Part shown: positions 24,930-33,812 of the stretch, piece after piece
How positions within the stretch are numbered: position 1 is the stretch's first letter
Layout: each line of letters opens with the position of its first letter
Assembly (NCBI RefSeq): GCF_001865995.1
Contig: NZ_MLQQ01000046.1
Span: 1-38,753 of the forward strand
Reading direction: 5' to 3'
DNA: 38,753 nucleotides
Source: Anaerobacillus arseniciselenatis
Lineage (GTDB): Bacteria; Bacillota; Bacilli; Bacillales; Anaerobacillaceae
Made by a program: the position numbers and the translations under genes
The notes under the pieces: model-generated
Databases searched by the model: none
Seen by the model: the letters and a program-made list of their open reading frames with translations, nothing else
What the model was told of the DNA's origin: nothing

Positions 24930-25727
24930 GTGGAACATTTATTAGGAAAAGAGTGGCAGGTAATGCCTGCTGGAGGTGTAACAGGTGAAGCATACTTTGC
25001 TCAGTATGGCGAAGAAAAGCTTTTTTTAAAGCGAAACTCGTCTCCTTTTCTTGCTGTGTTATCAGCGGAAGGGATTGTACCAAAGTTGTTATGGACGAAA
25101 CGCTTAGAAAATGGCGATGTCATTACTGCCCAAAGATGGGTTAGTGGAAGAGAATTAAAATCTTTTGAAATGAAGCAAGAGCTAGTAGCTCAACTGTTAG
25201 GAAAGATCCACCGCTCAAAAGAGCTCCTAGAAATGTTTAAGCGGATTGGTAATTTACCACTTACTCCTCAATCTATATTAAAGGATATAAGAGAAAAACT
25301 TTCTAAGTCTAACTGCACTATAGGAGTAGTTTCTGATGCTATGAACTACTTAAATAAAAATATGCAAGATGTTGAGGACAAAGAATATGTCGTTTGTCAT
25401 GCTGACATTAATCATAACAATTGGATTTTAGGTGAGCAAGGCGATTTGTATTTAATTGACTGGGACGGAGCAATTGTAGCAGATCCTGCCTTAGATTTAG
25501 GTTTATTGTTATATTTATATATTCCCACGAAAGACTGGGAAGAGTGGCTATGTAATTATGGTGTAACGTTAGATGATGATTTATGTAAGAGAATGCATTG
25601 GTACGTCATCTCACAAATGGTGTATGTGATTTTATGGCATGAAGGCAGAAATGAAAAAGCTGAAATGAAAGATAGTATTTTATATTTAGAAAAGCTTTTA
25701 CATCCAGATACAGAAGAAACAAATTAA
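24930..25727 (+). CDS. ytmP: YtmP, aminoglycoside phosphotransferase-fold kinase
   Basis: 265 residues from GTG 24930, with GAGGG 9 nt upstream; TTG codons at 24915 and 24927 are alternatives. The fold is protein-kinase-like (APH/choline-kinase family). The catalytic loop is VCHADINHNNW (H-x-D-x4-N, Brenner motif) and the metal-binding motif is LIDWDGAIVADPALDLG. It phosphorylates a small molecule; thiamine, choline or a sugar are all possible for this family, and the substrate is not deducible. It is followed by a strong terminator at 25733. In B. subtilis ytmP lies close to ytzH and trmB, the same order as here, though here ytzH is on the opposite strand. Confidence 0.85.
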   Translation: MEHLLGKEWQVMPAGGVTGEAYFAQYGEEKLFLKRNSSPFLAVLSAEGIVPKLLWTKRLENGDVITAQRWVSGRELKSFEMKQELVAQLLGKIHRSKELLEMFKRIGNLPLTPQSILKDIREKLSKSNCTIGVVSDAMNYLNKNMQDVEDKEYVVCHADINHNNWILGEQGDLYLIDWDGAIVADPALDLGLLLYLYIPTKDWEEWLCNYGVTLDDDLCKRMHWYVISQMVYVILWHEGRNEKAEMKDSILYLEKLLHPDTEETN

Positions 25728-25732
25728 AGATT

Positions 25733-25767
25733 AAACGGGGTTGACTATTTGTCGACCCCGTTTTTTT
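25733..25767 (+). terminator. Terminator of ytmP, convergent with ytzH
   Basis: AAACGGGGTTGAC, a short loop and GTCGACCCCGTTTTTTT. The A-rich left flank (ATTAAAGATTAAAC) could also serve the minus-strand ytzH transcript. Confidence 0.9.
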
Positions 25768-25784
25768 AGGCGCTTGCGCTTTTC

Positions 25785-26051
25785 TTATTCGTGCGGATAG
25801 GGTACTGAAATTTCCTCAATCGATTGAATCCATTGACTAATTTGACCACTATTTTCTGTACAATTTCTATTGGCACAATAATCAGCAATACTCGCTAACG
25901 TTTGTCGCATCTGATCATCGAGCTCACCCTTGGCTTGAAGTGATTCAGCGAGGCGATGAATTTGATTAAATTCATCTTCGGTTCCATGATTTTGTGCATG
26001 TTGATTTTTTAAAATATCAGAAAGTAGCGTCAGTTGGTCTTGATAATTCAT
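25785..26051 (-). CDS. ytzH: YtzH-like protein
   Basis: 88 residues, start ATG 26051 after AAAGGATGTG. A small acidic helical protein: MNYQDQLTLLSDILKNQ opens it, and LTLLSDILKNQ followed by spaced Asn, Glu and His residues fits the YtzH-like family of Bacillaceae. Two cysteines lie in CANRNC. Function unknown. It is downstream of the unrecognised 270-residue gene on the same strand, with a 72-nt gap, so the two may share a transcript. Confidence 0.8.
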   Translation of the reverse strand: MNYQDQLTLLSDILKNQHAQNHGTEDEFNQIHRLAESLQAKGELDDQMRQTLASIADYCANRNCTENSGQISQWIQSIEEISVPYPHE

Positions 26052-26123
26052 TTATACACATCCTTTATGTAACTATTTTACATGTTATGTTGTGTATTAA
26101 TTGAGCCTTTTATCCACTTTCAT

Positions 26124-26936
26124 TTAATTAAGCATGTTTACGGGGAAATTGAATTTACCAATTTGTTCGATACCTACTTTTTTGACGTACTTTAAATAAT
26201 TTAATTTCGTAAAAACTTTCGTTAACGCTTTTTCGCGACCTTTCATTGTTGAAAAATTTAGTTTCTGTGTTTCTTTTATTAGTTTTTCTACCTCAATAAA
26301 AAGAAGTGGATAGTGAGTTTGAAGTTGCTTTTTGTATTGTTGAAAAAGGTTTTCTTCTATGTATGATAAGTAAAATAGCTTCGTTAGTAAAAATAAGGCA
26401 TGCTCATTTTCATAAGGCATTAAGTTTCGAAGAGTGCTCCAATGCATTGCATTTTTAAAAATATCATTCGCTAAAAGTTGTTCTCTTTCAGTGATGCGGT
26501 ATCCGTCTTTTTTTAAACGCTTTGCAATATGGATTTCCTCGACCGTTTGTTGAAAGTCATCGATAAATATTTGAACAGTTTCTGGCGTTTTTTCATTATA
26601 CAAAAAGCGATAAAATTTTTGTTTTTCGATGAGAAGAATTTTTTCAAGCTCTTGGGCGATCGCAATATCTAAAAGTTCATTCGTATATTCTTCTAAATCT
26701 TTTGTCCCGATAACGATGACAGCTTTTTCTTGGTCAAAAAGAGTGGTTGTTACTTCACCATAATCGCTAGAAATCGGGTGTAAATTTCCGTTAATAATTA
26801 TAACGTTTTCTTGCTTTAATGTTTCTAAATATTTTTCATAAGTTTTTTCAGAAACAAAAAGCTCGTCAGTTTCACCGTGCTCGGAAATGTAGTAAGGAAT
26901 TGTAAAGCTAAAAACGGGTTCAGGCTGGTTAAGCAA
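26124..26936 (-). CDS. Unrecognised 270-residue cytosolic protein
   Basis: I do not recognise this family. The start is taken as TTG 26936, where AAAGGATGTG (one mismatch to AAAGGAGGTG) lies 6 nt upstream; the GTG at 26945 is part of that ribosome site. The N-terminal third alternates strands and helices (VFSFTIPYYIS, NVIIINGNLHPIS, KAVIVIG), as in a small alpha/beta domain. The remainder (about residue 85 on) is long charged helices such as LLDIAIAQELEKILLIEK. There are no Cys-rich motifs, signal peptide or membrane segments. It is divergent from the 116-residue gene at 27070, and both lie between the conserved ytzH and trmB genes. Confidence 0.6.
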   Translation of the reverse strand: MLNQPEPVFSFTIPYYISEHGETDELFVSEKTYEKYLETLKQENVIIINGNLHPISSDYGEVTTTLFDQEKAVIVIGTKDLEEYTNELLDIAIAQELEKILLIEKQKFYRFLYNEKTPETVQIFIDDFQQTVEEIHIAKRLKKDGYRITEREQLLANDIFKNAMHWSTLRNLMPYENEHALFLLTKLFYLSYIEENLFQQYKKQLQTHYPLLFIEVEKLIKETQKLNFSTMKGREKALTKVFTKLNYLKYVKKVGIEQIGKFNFPVNMLN

Positions 26937-27069
26937 TTTATTCACATCCTTTACGTAACTGTACTTTTACTTGTATATCCAATTTTATCGTTAAATAACG
27001 GGGAGTTAAAGAATAGTCTCTTTTATGGTAAACTACGTTAGGTAGTATGAAAAGAGGGGAGAATAAGTT

Positions 27070-27420
27070 TTGATTTTTTCAGAGCAGTTAATAGATAATA
27101 TTTATACGGAAACAAAAGCTATGTTAAACGATGTGAAAATGAAAAAGGAAGACCTCTTGGAAGAGGTTAAAATCTTTGAACTTACAATGAAACAAGTGAA
27201 AAACCATCCGTGGCAACAACTTTCAATTGAAAAGGCAGAGCTAGATACGAAAAGTGCCTTATATCATAAAATTCAAACGTCTTACGTTGGCGAAGATCCA
27301 GAAGAAGATTATAAAAAAGTGATCGTATGGCAGATTGCTGATATGTTATATGTCACAGCGGCCGTCGATCATGACCCTAGTTATTCGTTAAAATGGGACG
27401 TTGTTGTTTTTAACGCTTAA
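27070..27420 (+). CDS. Unrecognised 116-residue protein upstream of trmB
   Basis: 116 residues from TTG 27070, preceded by GAGGGGAG. The first half is two charged helices (SEQLIDNIYTETKAMLND; MKKEDLLEEVKIFELTMK). The second half looks beta-rich (KVIVWQIADMLYVTAAVDHD then LKWDVVVFN). No family recognised. trmB begins 61 nt after the stop with no terminator between, so they may be co-transcribed. Clear ribosome site and normal codon use support a real gene. Confidence 0.65.
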   Translation: MIFSEQLIDNIYTETKAMLNDVKMKKEDLLEEVKIFELTMKQVKNHPWQQLSIEKAELDTKSALYHKIQTSYVGEDPEEDYKKVIVWQIADMLYVTAAVDHDPSYSLKWDVVVFNA

Positions 27421-27481
27421 TGTTAGCAGGAAAATTCAAAAGAATGTTGAAAAAAGAACAATGTAAGTGAGGTTAATTATT

Positions 27482-28123
27482 ATGAGATTAAGAAATAAAC
27501 CAGGTGCATCTGAAGAGCTTTTAAGTCACCCTAATATTGTGATTCAACAACCAAAAGCCTGTAAAGGGAAATGGCACGAAATATTCGGCAACGACAATCC
27601 GATCCATATCGAAGTTGGAACAGGGAAAGGACAGTTCCTAACGGGAATGTCACAACTGCATCCTAATATTAATTATATAGGAATTGAAAAATACGATAGT
27701 GTTATTATTACTGCATTAGAGCGAATACAAGAAGCTGGAATGGAAAACTTTAAACTGCTAAATGAAGATGTTGTCCATTTAACAGAGTATTTTTCAGAGG
27801 ATGAAGTTGAAAGAGTTTATATTAACTTTACTGATCCGTGGCCGAAAAATCGTCATGAGAAGCGTCGGCTAACTCACGAAGGCTTCTTAAAGATGTATGA
27901 ACAAGTCTTACCAAAAAATGGGGAGATCCATTTTAAAACAGACAATCAAGGCTTATTTGAGTATTCTCTTCATAGTTTTTCAAAGTACGGAATGATCCTC
28001 AATAATGTTAGCTTAGACCTTCATAATAGTGACTTCGAAGGCAACGTAATGACGGAGTATGAGGAAAAGTTTTCGTCAAAAGGAATGAGAATTTATCGTT
28101 GCGAAGCACAGTTTCGGGGTTAG
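27482..28123 (+). CDS. trmB: tRNA (guanine46-N7)-methyltransferase
   Basis: 213 residues from ATG 27482; the upstream GTG at 27467 is the ribosome site itself (AAGTGAGGT). TrmB places N7-methylguanosine at position 46 in the variable loop of tRNA using S-adenosylmethionine. The SAM loop is [14 protein letters not shown], and the TrmB-specific substrate segment is [17 protein letters not shown] (about residues 113-130). C-terminal [18 protein letters not shown] is also characteristic. Cytosolic. The gap downstream (28124-28357) holds only repeat sequence and I see no clear terminator. Confidence 0.95.
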   Translation: MRLRNKPGASEELLSHPNIVIQQPKACKGKWHEIFGNDNPIHIEVGTGKGQFLTGMSQLHPNINYIGIEKYDSVIITALERIQEAGMENFKLLNEDVVHLTEYFSEDEVERVYINFTDPWPKNRHEKRRLTHEGFLKMYEQVLPKNGEIHFKTDNQGLFEYSLHSFSKYGMILNNVSLDLHNSDFEGNVMTEYEEKFSSKGMRIYRCEAQFRG

Positions 28124-28124
28124 T

Positions 28125-28330
28125 TGGTTAGTTTGTTAGTTGGTTAGGGGTTAGTTTGATAGGTAATGACGGTGCTTCGTCATGTGCGTCTTGTATGAAA
28201 ATAAAATGACGGTCGACTTTTCCGAACAAGCCTCTAAAGTCGGTACGAGTTTACAGCGAAGTGAGGGAAATCGACCGGAATTTTTTCATATTAGATAGTG
28301 ACGTTAAATCGTCATGAACTTTTTTTATGA
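28125..28330 (+). repeat. Modular GTTACTCGTCGC repeat, copy without the core module
   Basis: A TTGGTTAGTTTG microsatellite, a TGACGGTGCTTCGTCA hairpin, then GGTCGACTTTTCC (28211-28223) pairing with GGAAATCGACC (28266-28276) around AAGCCTCTAAAGT...TTACAGCGAAGTG, then a TGACGTTAAATCGTCATGA hairpin. The arm sequence is unlike that of the 12965 and 15120 copies but is still paired. Confidence 0.75.
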
Positions 28331-28357
28331 AATAAACAAGAAAAAGGGGGAGGAACT

Positions 28358-29203
28358 ATGGAACAATTAAAAGTAGGCGAGATAACATTTACGTGGTTAA
28401 ATGGAGGCGTTACTCATATGGACGGAGGAGCGATGTTTGGTGTCGTTCCTAAGCCATTGTGGGAGAGAAAATATCCCCATAACGACTTTAACCAAATTGA
28501 ACTTCGAACAGATCCGATTTTAGTACAAGTTGATGGTAAAAATATTTTAATTGAAACAGGCATTGGCAATAACAAATTTTCGGAAAAGCAAAAGAGAAAT
28601 TATGGAATTACTGAAGAATCAATGCTGGAAGCTAATTTAAACGAATTAGGAATTTCAACGAGAGATATTGATTACGTATTAATGACCCATATGCACTTTG
28701 ACCATGCTAGTGGGATTGCAAAGTGGCAAGGAGAAGATCTTGTTCCTACGTTTGAAAACGCAACTGTTATTGTAAGTGAAATTGAATGGGACGAACTTCA
28801 AAAGCCTAACATGCGCTCCCGTAATACGTATTGGGAAGAAAATTGGAAACCAATCCAACACCAGGTTCGAACGTTTGCGGATAAAGTAGAGGTTATCCCA
28901 GGTGTAGAGGTACACCATACTGGTGGTCATAGTAATGGACACAGCATTATAAAAATTGAGCGGTCTGGAGAAACGTTCATACATATGGCAGACTTAATGC
29001 CAACCCACGCTCATCAAAATCCGCTTTGGGTTCTTGCTTACGACGATTATCCGATGGATTCTGTTTTTGCCAAAGAGAAATTGCTGAAGGCAAGTTTAGA
29101 GCAAGAAGCGTGGTTCATTTTTTATCATGATTATAAGTACCGCGCCTTAAAATGGAGTAAAGATGGTAAAGAGGTTACAAAAGAAGTGTTACGAGAAAGA
29201 TAG
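28358..29203 (+). CDS. ytnP: YtnP-like metallo-beta-lactamase-fold hydrolase
   Basis: 281 residues, start ATG 28358 after GGGGGAGGA. The zinc-binding signature is [13 protein letters not shown] (HxHxDH), followed by a distal His in [11 protein letters not shown] and an Asp in [11 protein letters not shown]. The length and layout are those of AHL-lactonase-like enzymes. The B. subtilis YtnP has been described as a quorum-quenching lactonase that blocks streptomycin production by Streptomyces, so lactone hydrolysis is plausible; the substrate here is untested. No signal peptide. A terminator follows at 29268. Confidence 0.9.
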   Translation: MEQLKVGEITFTWLNGGVTHMDGGAMFGVVPKPLWERKYPHNDFNQIELRTDPILVQVDGKNILIETGIGNNKFSEKQKRNYGITEESMLEANLNELGISTRDIDYVLMTHMHFDHASGIAKWQGEDLVPTFENATVIVSEIEWDELQKPNMRSRNTYWEENWKPIQHQVRTFADKVEVIPGVEVHHTGGHSNGHSIIKIERSGETFIHMADLMPTHAHQNPLWVLAYDDYPMDSVFAKEKLLKASLEQEAWFIFYHDYKYRALKWSKDGKEVTKEVLRER

Positions 29204-29267
29204 TTTTCAAATAGTCCATTTTTACAAATCCAAATAATTATAGATAAGATCGATTTAAATACAGACG

Positions 29268-29310
29268 TAAGAGCCGATTATAATGCATAATCGCTCTTAT
29301 TTTTGTTTTA
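29268..29310 (+). terminator. Terminator of the ytnP-like gene
   Basis: TAAGAGCCGATTAT, a 5-nt loop, ATAATCGCTCTTA and TTTTTGTTTT. Confidence 0.9.
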
Positions 29311-29438
29311 AGACGTTTTGTTACCGTTTTCCTTCACTATCTCATCGTTATAGTCACGACTTCCTTAAAAGCTGTTGTGGTCATACTAAGTGGCATGTTA
29401 GCATGAAGGGCATATGTAAATAGTGGAGGGACAATGTT

Positions 29439-30278
29439 ATGTTAACGAATGAAATGATCGCCTTTATTGGAGCAGGCTCTATGGCTGAGGCAATGATTGC
29501 TGGACTAGTAAAAAATAAGATTGTTGCTCCTGAACAAATAATCGTAACAAATAAAAGTAATAAAGATCGACGAGATGCACTGCAAGAAAAATACGGTGTT
29601 TTAGTTACTGAAAACATGAATTTTGCTGTTAAAGAAGCTGGGATCGTCATTTTAGCGATGAAACCGAAAGATATTGCTTCAATAACTGAAAAGTTACGAG
29701 GTCAAGTTACAGAAAAACATGTATTAATGAGTGTGTTAGCAGGTATTAGTACGCCATTTTTAGAAACTGAGTTAGGGATTGAAATTCCTGTTATTAGAGT
29801 AATGCCAAATACGTCAAGTATGGTAGGGGCCTCTGCTACAGCGATTACTGGAGGAAATTTTGTAACGATGCCACAAATTTGGATGGCTAAACAATTACTT
29901 TCAGCGATTGGGCAAGTGTATGTCATCGAAGAGGATGAGATGGACGTTTTCACTGGTGTTGCTGGCAGTGGGCCAGCATACTTTTATAAATTGGTAGAGC
30001 ACTTACAAAAAGCAGCCGAAGAAAGTGGATTAGATCCGGCAATTTGTCAGGATGTAGCAGTACAAACGATTGTTGGGGCTGCGAAAATGCTAGAAGAAAC
30101 GAATAAAGCCCCTGTAACGTTAAGGGAAAATGTAACATCTCCTAACGGAACTACCGAAGCGGGCTTAAATGCGCTGCAAAAAGTTGGTGGTTGTACTGCC
30201 ATTGAAGAAGCTGTAAAAGGAGCGACTCAACGTTCAAAGCAACTTCGATCTGAGTTTGAGGCGGTTAGAATTAAATAA
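29439..30278 (+). CDS. proC: Pyrroline-5-carboxylate reductase
   Basis: 279 residues from ATG 29439 with GTGGAGGG upstream. The N-terminal Rossmann domain shows IAFIGAGSMAEAMIAG; VIRVMPNTSSMVG and AGSGPAYFY mark the linker and dimerisation domain; TSPNGTTEAGL and GATQRSKQL close the active site. It reduces pyrroline-5-carboxylate to proline with NAD(P)H, the last step of proline synthesis. Bacilli often carry several paralogues (proG, proH, proI, comER); this looks like a bona fide reductase because the catalytic segment is intact. No proA or proB adjacent, so whether it serves housekeeping or osmotic proline synthesis is unknown. The 300-bp gap after it contains a tandem array. Confidence 0.92.
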   Translation: MLTNEMIAFIGAGSMAEAMIAGLVKNKIVAPEQIIVTNKSNKDRRDALQEKYGVLVTENMNFAVKEAGIVILAMKPKDIASITEKLRGQVTEKHVLMSVLAGISTPFLETELGIEIPVIRVMPNTSSMVGASATAITGGNFVTMPQIWMAKQLLSAIGQVYVIEEDEMDVFTGVAGSGPAYFYKLVEHLQKAAEESGLDPAICQDVAVQTIVGAAKMLEETNKAPVTLRENVTSPNGTTEAGLNALQKVGGCTAIEEAVKGATQRSKQLRSEFEAVRIK

Positions 30279-30308
30279 AAAGTTTTTCATTCATGAAATA
30301 TTCGCTAA

Positions 30309-30569
30309 AAACCGAAAAACTCGAATCAATTAGCGCATTGAATCTGTCAATGAGCTGTTAATTTCTATAAACTGGAAAAATTGTGCATATTGAAGCACTC
30401 AATACGCAGAGATTAGCCACAAACTGGAAAAACTGTGCATAATGAAGCGCTCAATACGCAGAGATTAGCCACAAACTGGAAAAAACGTGCATAATGAAGC
30501 GCTCAATACGCAGGGATTAACCACAAACTGGAAAAACCCTACGCATTGAAGCCTTCAATGCGTAGGGCA
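30309..30569. repeat. Tandem array, 52-bp period, palindromic units
   Basis: AAACTGGAAAAA recurs at 30369, 30421, 30473 and 30525, exactly 52 bp apart, with a degenerate unit before (30309). Each unit carries a hairpin such as TGCATATTGA...TCAATACGCA. The last hairpin is perfect: CCCTACGCATTGAAG, C, CTTCAATGCGTAGGG, and ends the array. It could be a bidirectional barrier between proC and the convergent PepSY gene, but no T-run follows. No gene is seen in 30279-30581. Confidence 0.88.
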
Positions 30570-30581
30570 TGTTAAAATTAT

Positions 30582-30893
30582 TTAATCTTGCGACGAAAGT
30601 TCTAAAATTGCGCCTGTTTCGCCATCGACAATAAAATCAAACTGATAAAATTCACCTTCCATTGTACAAGAAATTCCACCGCGGTAAACTTTATAATTAA
30701 TAAATTTTCTCTCGAAGTCTTCGGGGATCATATGGATCCACGAACCTTCAATGGCCCCTTGCTGTCCGACCTTTCTTTTAACAATACGCAAAGCTTTTTC
30801 CGGTGAGATAAGTTCTTTAGATAATTGTTCTTTTAGGACCGTACCAGCTAAAAGGCCAACACCGACTCCAACTAAAAATCTTTTCAAGCTCAT
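30582..30893 (-). CDS. ytzB: YtzB-like small PepSY protein
   Basis: 103 residues from ATG 30893, which follows GGAAGAGGTG at 6 nt; the longer open frame to 30923 places that ribosome site inside the gene. A glycine-rich hydrophobic N-terminus (FLVGVGVGLLAGTVL) is a membrane anchor or signal. A single PepSY-type domain follows, with ISPEKALRIVKRKV at its start and VDGETGAILEL at its end. PepSY domains often inhibit or chaperone proteases at the cell surface; the partner is unknown. A ytzB gene is found near ytoP in B. subtilis, as here. Convergent with proC. Confidence 0.8.
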   Translation of the reverse strand: MSLKRFLVGVGVGLLAGTVLKEQLSKELISPEKALRIVKRKVGQQGAIEGSWIHMIPEDFERKFINYKVYRGGISCTMEGEFYQFDFIVDGETGAILELSSQD

Positions 30894-31216
30894 AAAAAAC
30901 ACCTCTTCCTTAACAAAATTCAAAACTTTTTATACATTAAGAAGCGATAAATTTTTTCATGAAAGCTGTGTATCGATGATGTAAAAAATTTAAAGTCTTA
31001 AGTATAAGTGAAACAACGCTTCTGTGTCCGCCAAAAATTTAACATTCGGCTAGTTTCCTTTTATGGTTATTATAGTTATTTTTTCCTTAATAATATACTA
31101 AAACAAGATAAAATAGAAACCTTTTGGAAAAAATGATGGGGAATAGTGGCAACATTCGCTAACTTTCGTTAAAATAGACATGTACATAATATTACGGTAC
31201 TCGAAAGGAGTAAACA

Positions 31217-32290
31217 ATGAATCAAGAAACTTTACAGTTATTTAAAACGTTAACAGAACTTCAAGGTGCACCAGGTTTTGAACATCAAGTAAGAAAATTT
31301 GTACGTAGTGAATTAGAAAAATATACGGATGAGATTATCCAAGATCGTCTTGGGAGTATCTTCGGTGTTAAACGTGGCGATGAAAACGGACCAAAAGTTA
31401 TGGTTGCTGGACATATGGATGAAGTAGGCTTCATGGTTACTTCAATTTCAGATAAAGGTTTAATTCGTTTTCAAACACTTGGTGGTTGGTGGAGCCAAGT
31501 ATTACTCGCTCAACGTATGCAAATTATGACAGATAACGGACCAGTTGTTGGTGTTGTAGGTTCAATCCCACCACATTTACTTGACGAAGCAAAGCGAAAT
31601 AAGCCGATGGAAATTAAAAATATGTTTATTGATATTGGTGCAGACGATAAAGAAGATGCTTTAAAAATTGGCATTAAACCAGGTCAACAAATCGTACCGA
31701 TTTGTCCGTTTACACCAATGGCTAATGAAAAGAAAATTTTAGCGAAAGCATGGGATAACCGTTACGGTACTGGTCTTTCTATTGAACTGTTGAAAGAACT
31801 ACAAGGTGAAAAGACACCAAACATTTTATTCTCAGGTGCAACTGTACAAGAAGAAGTAGGTCTAAGAGGCGCGCAAACTGCAGCAAACATGATTCAACCT
31901 GATATCTTCTTTGCTTTAGATGCAAGTCCTGCTAACGATGCTACTGGTGATAAAGATGCATTTGGCCACTTAGGAAAAGGAGCACTTTTACGTATTTATG
32001 ATCGCACTATGGTGACTCATCGTGGTATGCGTGAATTTATTTTAGATACTGCCGAAAGTAACAACATTCCATACCAATACTTTATTTCTCAAGGAGGAAC
32101 CGACGCAGGAAGAGTTCACGTTTCAGGTGATGGTGTCCCATCAGCCGTGATCGGAGTTTGTTCTCGTTACATTCACACTTCTGCATCGATCGTTCATGTT
32201 GATGACTATGCAGCAGCGAAAGAATTAATCGTCAAGCTTGTAAAAACAACAGACAAAACAGCGGTTGAAACTATTAGAAATAACAGTTAA
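31217..32290 (+). CDS. ytoP: M42-family glutamyl/deblocking aminopeptidase
   Basis: 357 residues, start ATG 31217 after GAAAGGAG. A dinuclear metallo-aminopeptidase of family M42. Metal and catalytic motifs in order: [12 protein letters not shown] (His66, Asp68), [22 protein letters not shown] (catalytic Glu pair), [12 protein letters not shown] and [16 protein letters not shown], with [15 protein letters not shown] giving the last His. These enzymes trim peptides in the cytosol as large tetrahedral complexes. The B. subtilis counterpart is ytoP. A terminator with good T-tract lies at 32354. Confidence 0.93.
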   Translation: MNQETLQLFKTLTELQGAPGFEHQVRKFVRSELEKYTDEIIQDRLGSIFGVKRGDENGPKVMVAGHMDEVGFMVTSISDKGLIRFQTLGGWWSQVLLAQRMQIMTDNGPVVGVVGSIPPHLLDEAKRNKPMEIKNMFIDIGADDKEDALKIGIKPGQQIVPICPFTPMANEKKILAKAWDNRYGTGLSIELLKELQGEKTPNILFSGATVQEEVGLRGAQTAANMIQPDIFFALDASPANDATGDKDAFGHLGKGALLRIYDRTMVTHRGMREFILDTAESNNIPYQYFISQGGTDAGRVHVSGDGVPSAVIGVCSRYIHTSASIVHVDDYAAAKELIVKLVKTTDKTAVETIRNNS

Positions 32291-32353
32291 TATAAGAATA
32301 TAGGTGAATGAAATTTCATCTAGCACAATTAAAAAAATTGTAAAATGCGGAAA

Positions 32354-32392
32354 AAAACAGACTCGGAAGCCAGCCGGGTCTGTTTTGTTATA
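32354..32392 (+). terminator. Terminator of the M42 peptidase gene
   Basis: AAAACAGACTCGG, a 9-nt loop, CCGGGTCTGTTTT and GTTATAT: a 13-bp stem with one wobble. Confidence 0.85.
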
Positions 32393-32416
32393 TAGATGAG
32401 GTGGTAGTAGCATATT

Positions 32417-32953
32417 ATGAAAATTGCAATCGGCTCAAAAAATCCAACAAAAATAGCTGCAGTAAAGAATGTGTTAGGGGACGGTTATGAAGTCATTTCT
32501 GTTGATGCCCCTTCACTCGTTTCTGAGCAGCCATTTGGCGATGAGGAAACTGTCAATGGTGCATTAAACCGTGCCAGAGCTTGTATAGAAGCTGATGATA
32601 TTGATTTTGCTATCGGTCTTGAAGGTGGAGTACAAGATTCTAAATATGGTTTAATGGTGATTAACTGGGGAGCGCTCGTAGATAAAAATGGAAATGAATT
32701 TGTTGCAAGTGGTGCTAGAGCCCCACTTCCAGGAGAGGTTGCATTATTGGTTCTCGAAGGTAATCCTTTAGGAAAAGCAATTGATTTGTATACAAAGCGA
32801 ATAGGTGTTAGCAAAAAAGAGGGGGCGATGGGGATTGTTACAAATAGTCGTATTAATCGCGACGAAATGTTTACCCATGTCGTTAAAGCATTGGTAGGGC
32901 AATATGAGTACAAGTCAGCTGTATCTGAATATTGGAGAAAAATTACGGAGTGA
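32417..32953 (+). CDS. DUF84 / YjjX-type inosine-xanthosine triphosphatase
   Basis: 178 residues, start ATG 32417. The opening KIAIGSKNPTKIAAVKNVL is the nucleotide-binding motif of YjjX/DUF84 NTPases, with EQPFGDEETVNGALNRAR following and FAIGLEGGV as the active-site strand. The E. coli relative hydrolyses ITP and XTP, so a house-cleaning role against damaged purine nucleotides is likely. Cytosolic. The upstream terminator (32354) separates it from the peptidase, although only about 25 nt remain for a promoter. Convergent with the phn operon; shared terminator hairpin at 33036. Confidence 0.85.
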   Translation: MKIAIGSKNPTKIAAVKNVLGDGYEVISVDAPSLVSEQPFGDEETVNGALNRARACIEADDIDFAIGLEGGVQDSKYGLMVINWGALVDKNGNEFVASGARAPLPGEVALLVLEGNPLGKAIDLYTKRIGVSKKEGAMGIVTNSRINRDEMFTHVVKALVGQYEYKSAVSEYWRKITE

Positions 32954-33029
32954 GTCTCGCGCGTTTAAAAATGATTTGATTAGAAAAAAGTAACGTAGTA
33001 CCGTCATACTATCCCTAATAGTGGAATGA

Positions 33030-33072
33030 AAATAAAACAGTAACGCGAGCGCGTCTCGCGTTACTGTTATAA
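33030..33072. terminator. Bidirectional terminator, DUF84 gene and phn operon
   Basis: AACAGTAACGCGAG (33036-33049), a 5-nt loop and CTCGCGTTACTGTT (33055-33068): a perfect 14-bp stem. On the minus strand TTATTTTCATT follows. The core GTAACGCGAG...TCTCGCGT is the same palindrome that is amplified in the 537-1135 array. Confidence 0.88.
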
Positions 33073-33801
33073 ATATACCTCATTATAGACTTCGTCAGTA
33101 AATTTTTCAGGATCGTCATCAAAAATTACTTTGCCTTCTCTTAATGCAATAATTCGAGTCGCATATTTTTTTGCCAAAATGACATCATGAACGTTAATGA
33201 TTGTTAATAAACCGTAATCATTATGAATCGATTGTAACAACTGAAAAATTCGATTTGCTGTTCCCGGGTCTAAGCTAGCTACTGGTTCATCGCCTAAAAA
33301 TACTTTTGGGTTTTGTAATAAAGCTCGAGCAATAGCAACACGTTGCTTTTGACCACCACTTAAAGCTTCAACCCGTTTATGTTTATGTTGTGCTAAATCT
33401 ACACCTTCGATCATTTTCAAAGCTAAATGCTTTTCCTCTTTAGAAAAAATGCCAAATAGATTTTTTATTGGTGGACGTTTTCCGAACATACCCGTTAAAA
33501 CATTTTGCATGACGGATAACCTCGGAATTAAGTTAAAGTGTTGAAAAATCATTCCCATTTCGACACGTACTTGACGCAACTCTTCTTCTTTTAGCTGAAA
33601 AATATTTTTATCGTTCAAAATAACAGAACCTTCTGTAGGTCGTTGTAAGCCGTTTAAACAACGAATAAACGTTGATTTTCCAGCACCACTTTTCCCGAGG
33701 ATACAAACAAATTCCCCTTTTTGAAAGTGAATATTTACATCTGAAAGGGCATTTTCTGTCGCTTTAGGATAAATAACATTTAAATTTTTTACTTGTAACA
33801 T
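33067..33801 (-). CDS. phnC: Phosphonate-type ABC transporter, ATP-binding protein
   Basis: 244 residues from ATG 33801, which has AAAGGTGA at 5 nt; a GTG 9 nt upstream belongs to the ribosome site. Walker A is GKSGAGKST (about 36-44), the ABC signature LSGGQKQRVAIARAL, and Walker B VFLGDEPVASLD. The PhnC-type RVEMGMIFQHFNLIPRLSVMQNVLTG stretch is recognisable. It powers uptake of phosphonate, phosphite or a similar anion. Last gene of a D-E-C operon, only 11 nt after phnE. There is no C-P lyase or phosphonatase nearby, so the substrate may be phosphate or phosphite rather than a phosphonate. Confidence 0.9.
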   Translation of the reverse strand: MLQVKNLNVIYPKATENALSDVNIHFQKGEFVCILGKSGAGKSTFIRCLNGLQRPTEGSVILNDKNIFQLKEEELRQVRVEMGMIFQHFNLIPRLSVMQNVLTGMFGKRPPIKNLFGIFSKEEKHLALKMIEGVDLAQHKHKRVEALSGGQKQRVAIARALLQNPKVFLGDEPVASLDPGTANRIFQLLQSIHNDYGLLTIINVHDVILAKKYATRIIALREGKVIFDDDPEKFTDEVYNEVYL

Positions 33802-33812
33802 ATTAATCACCT

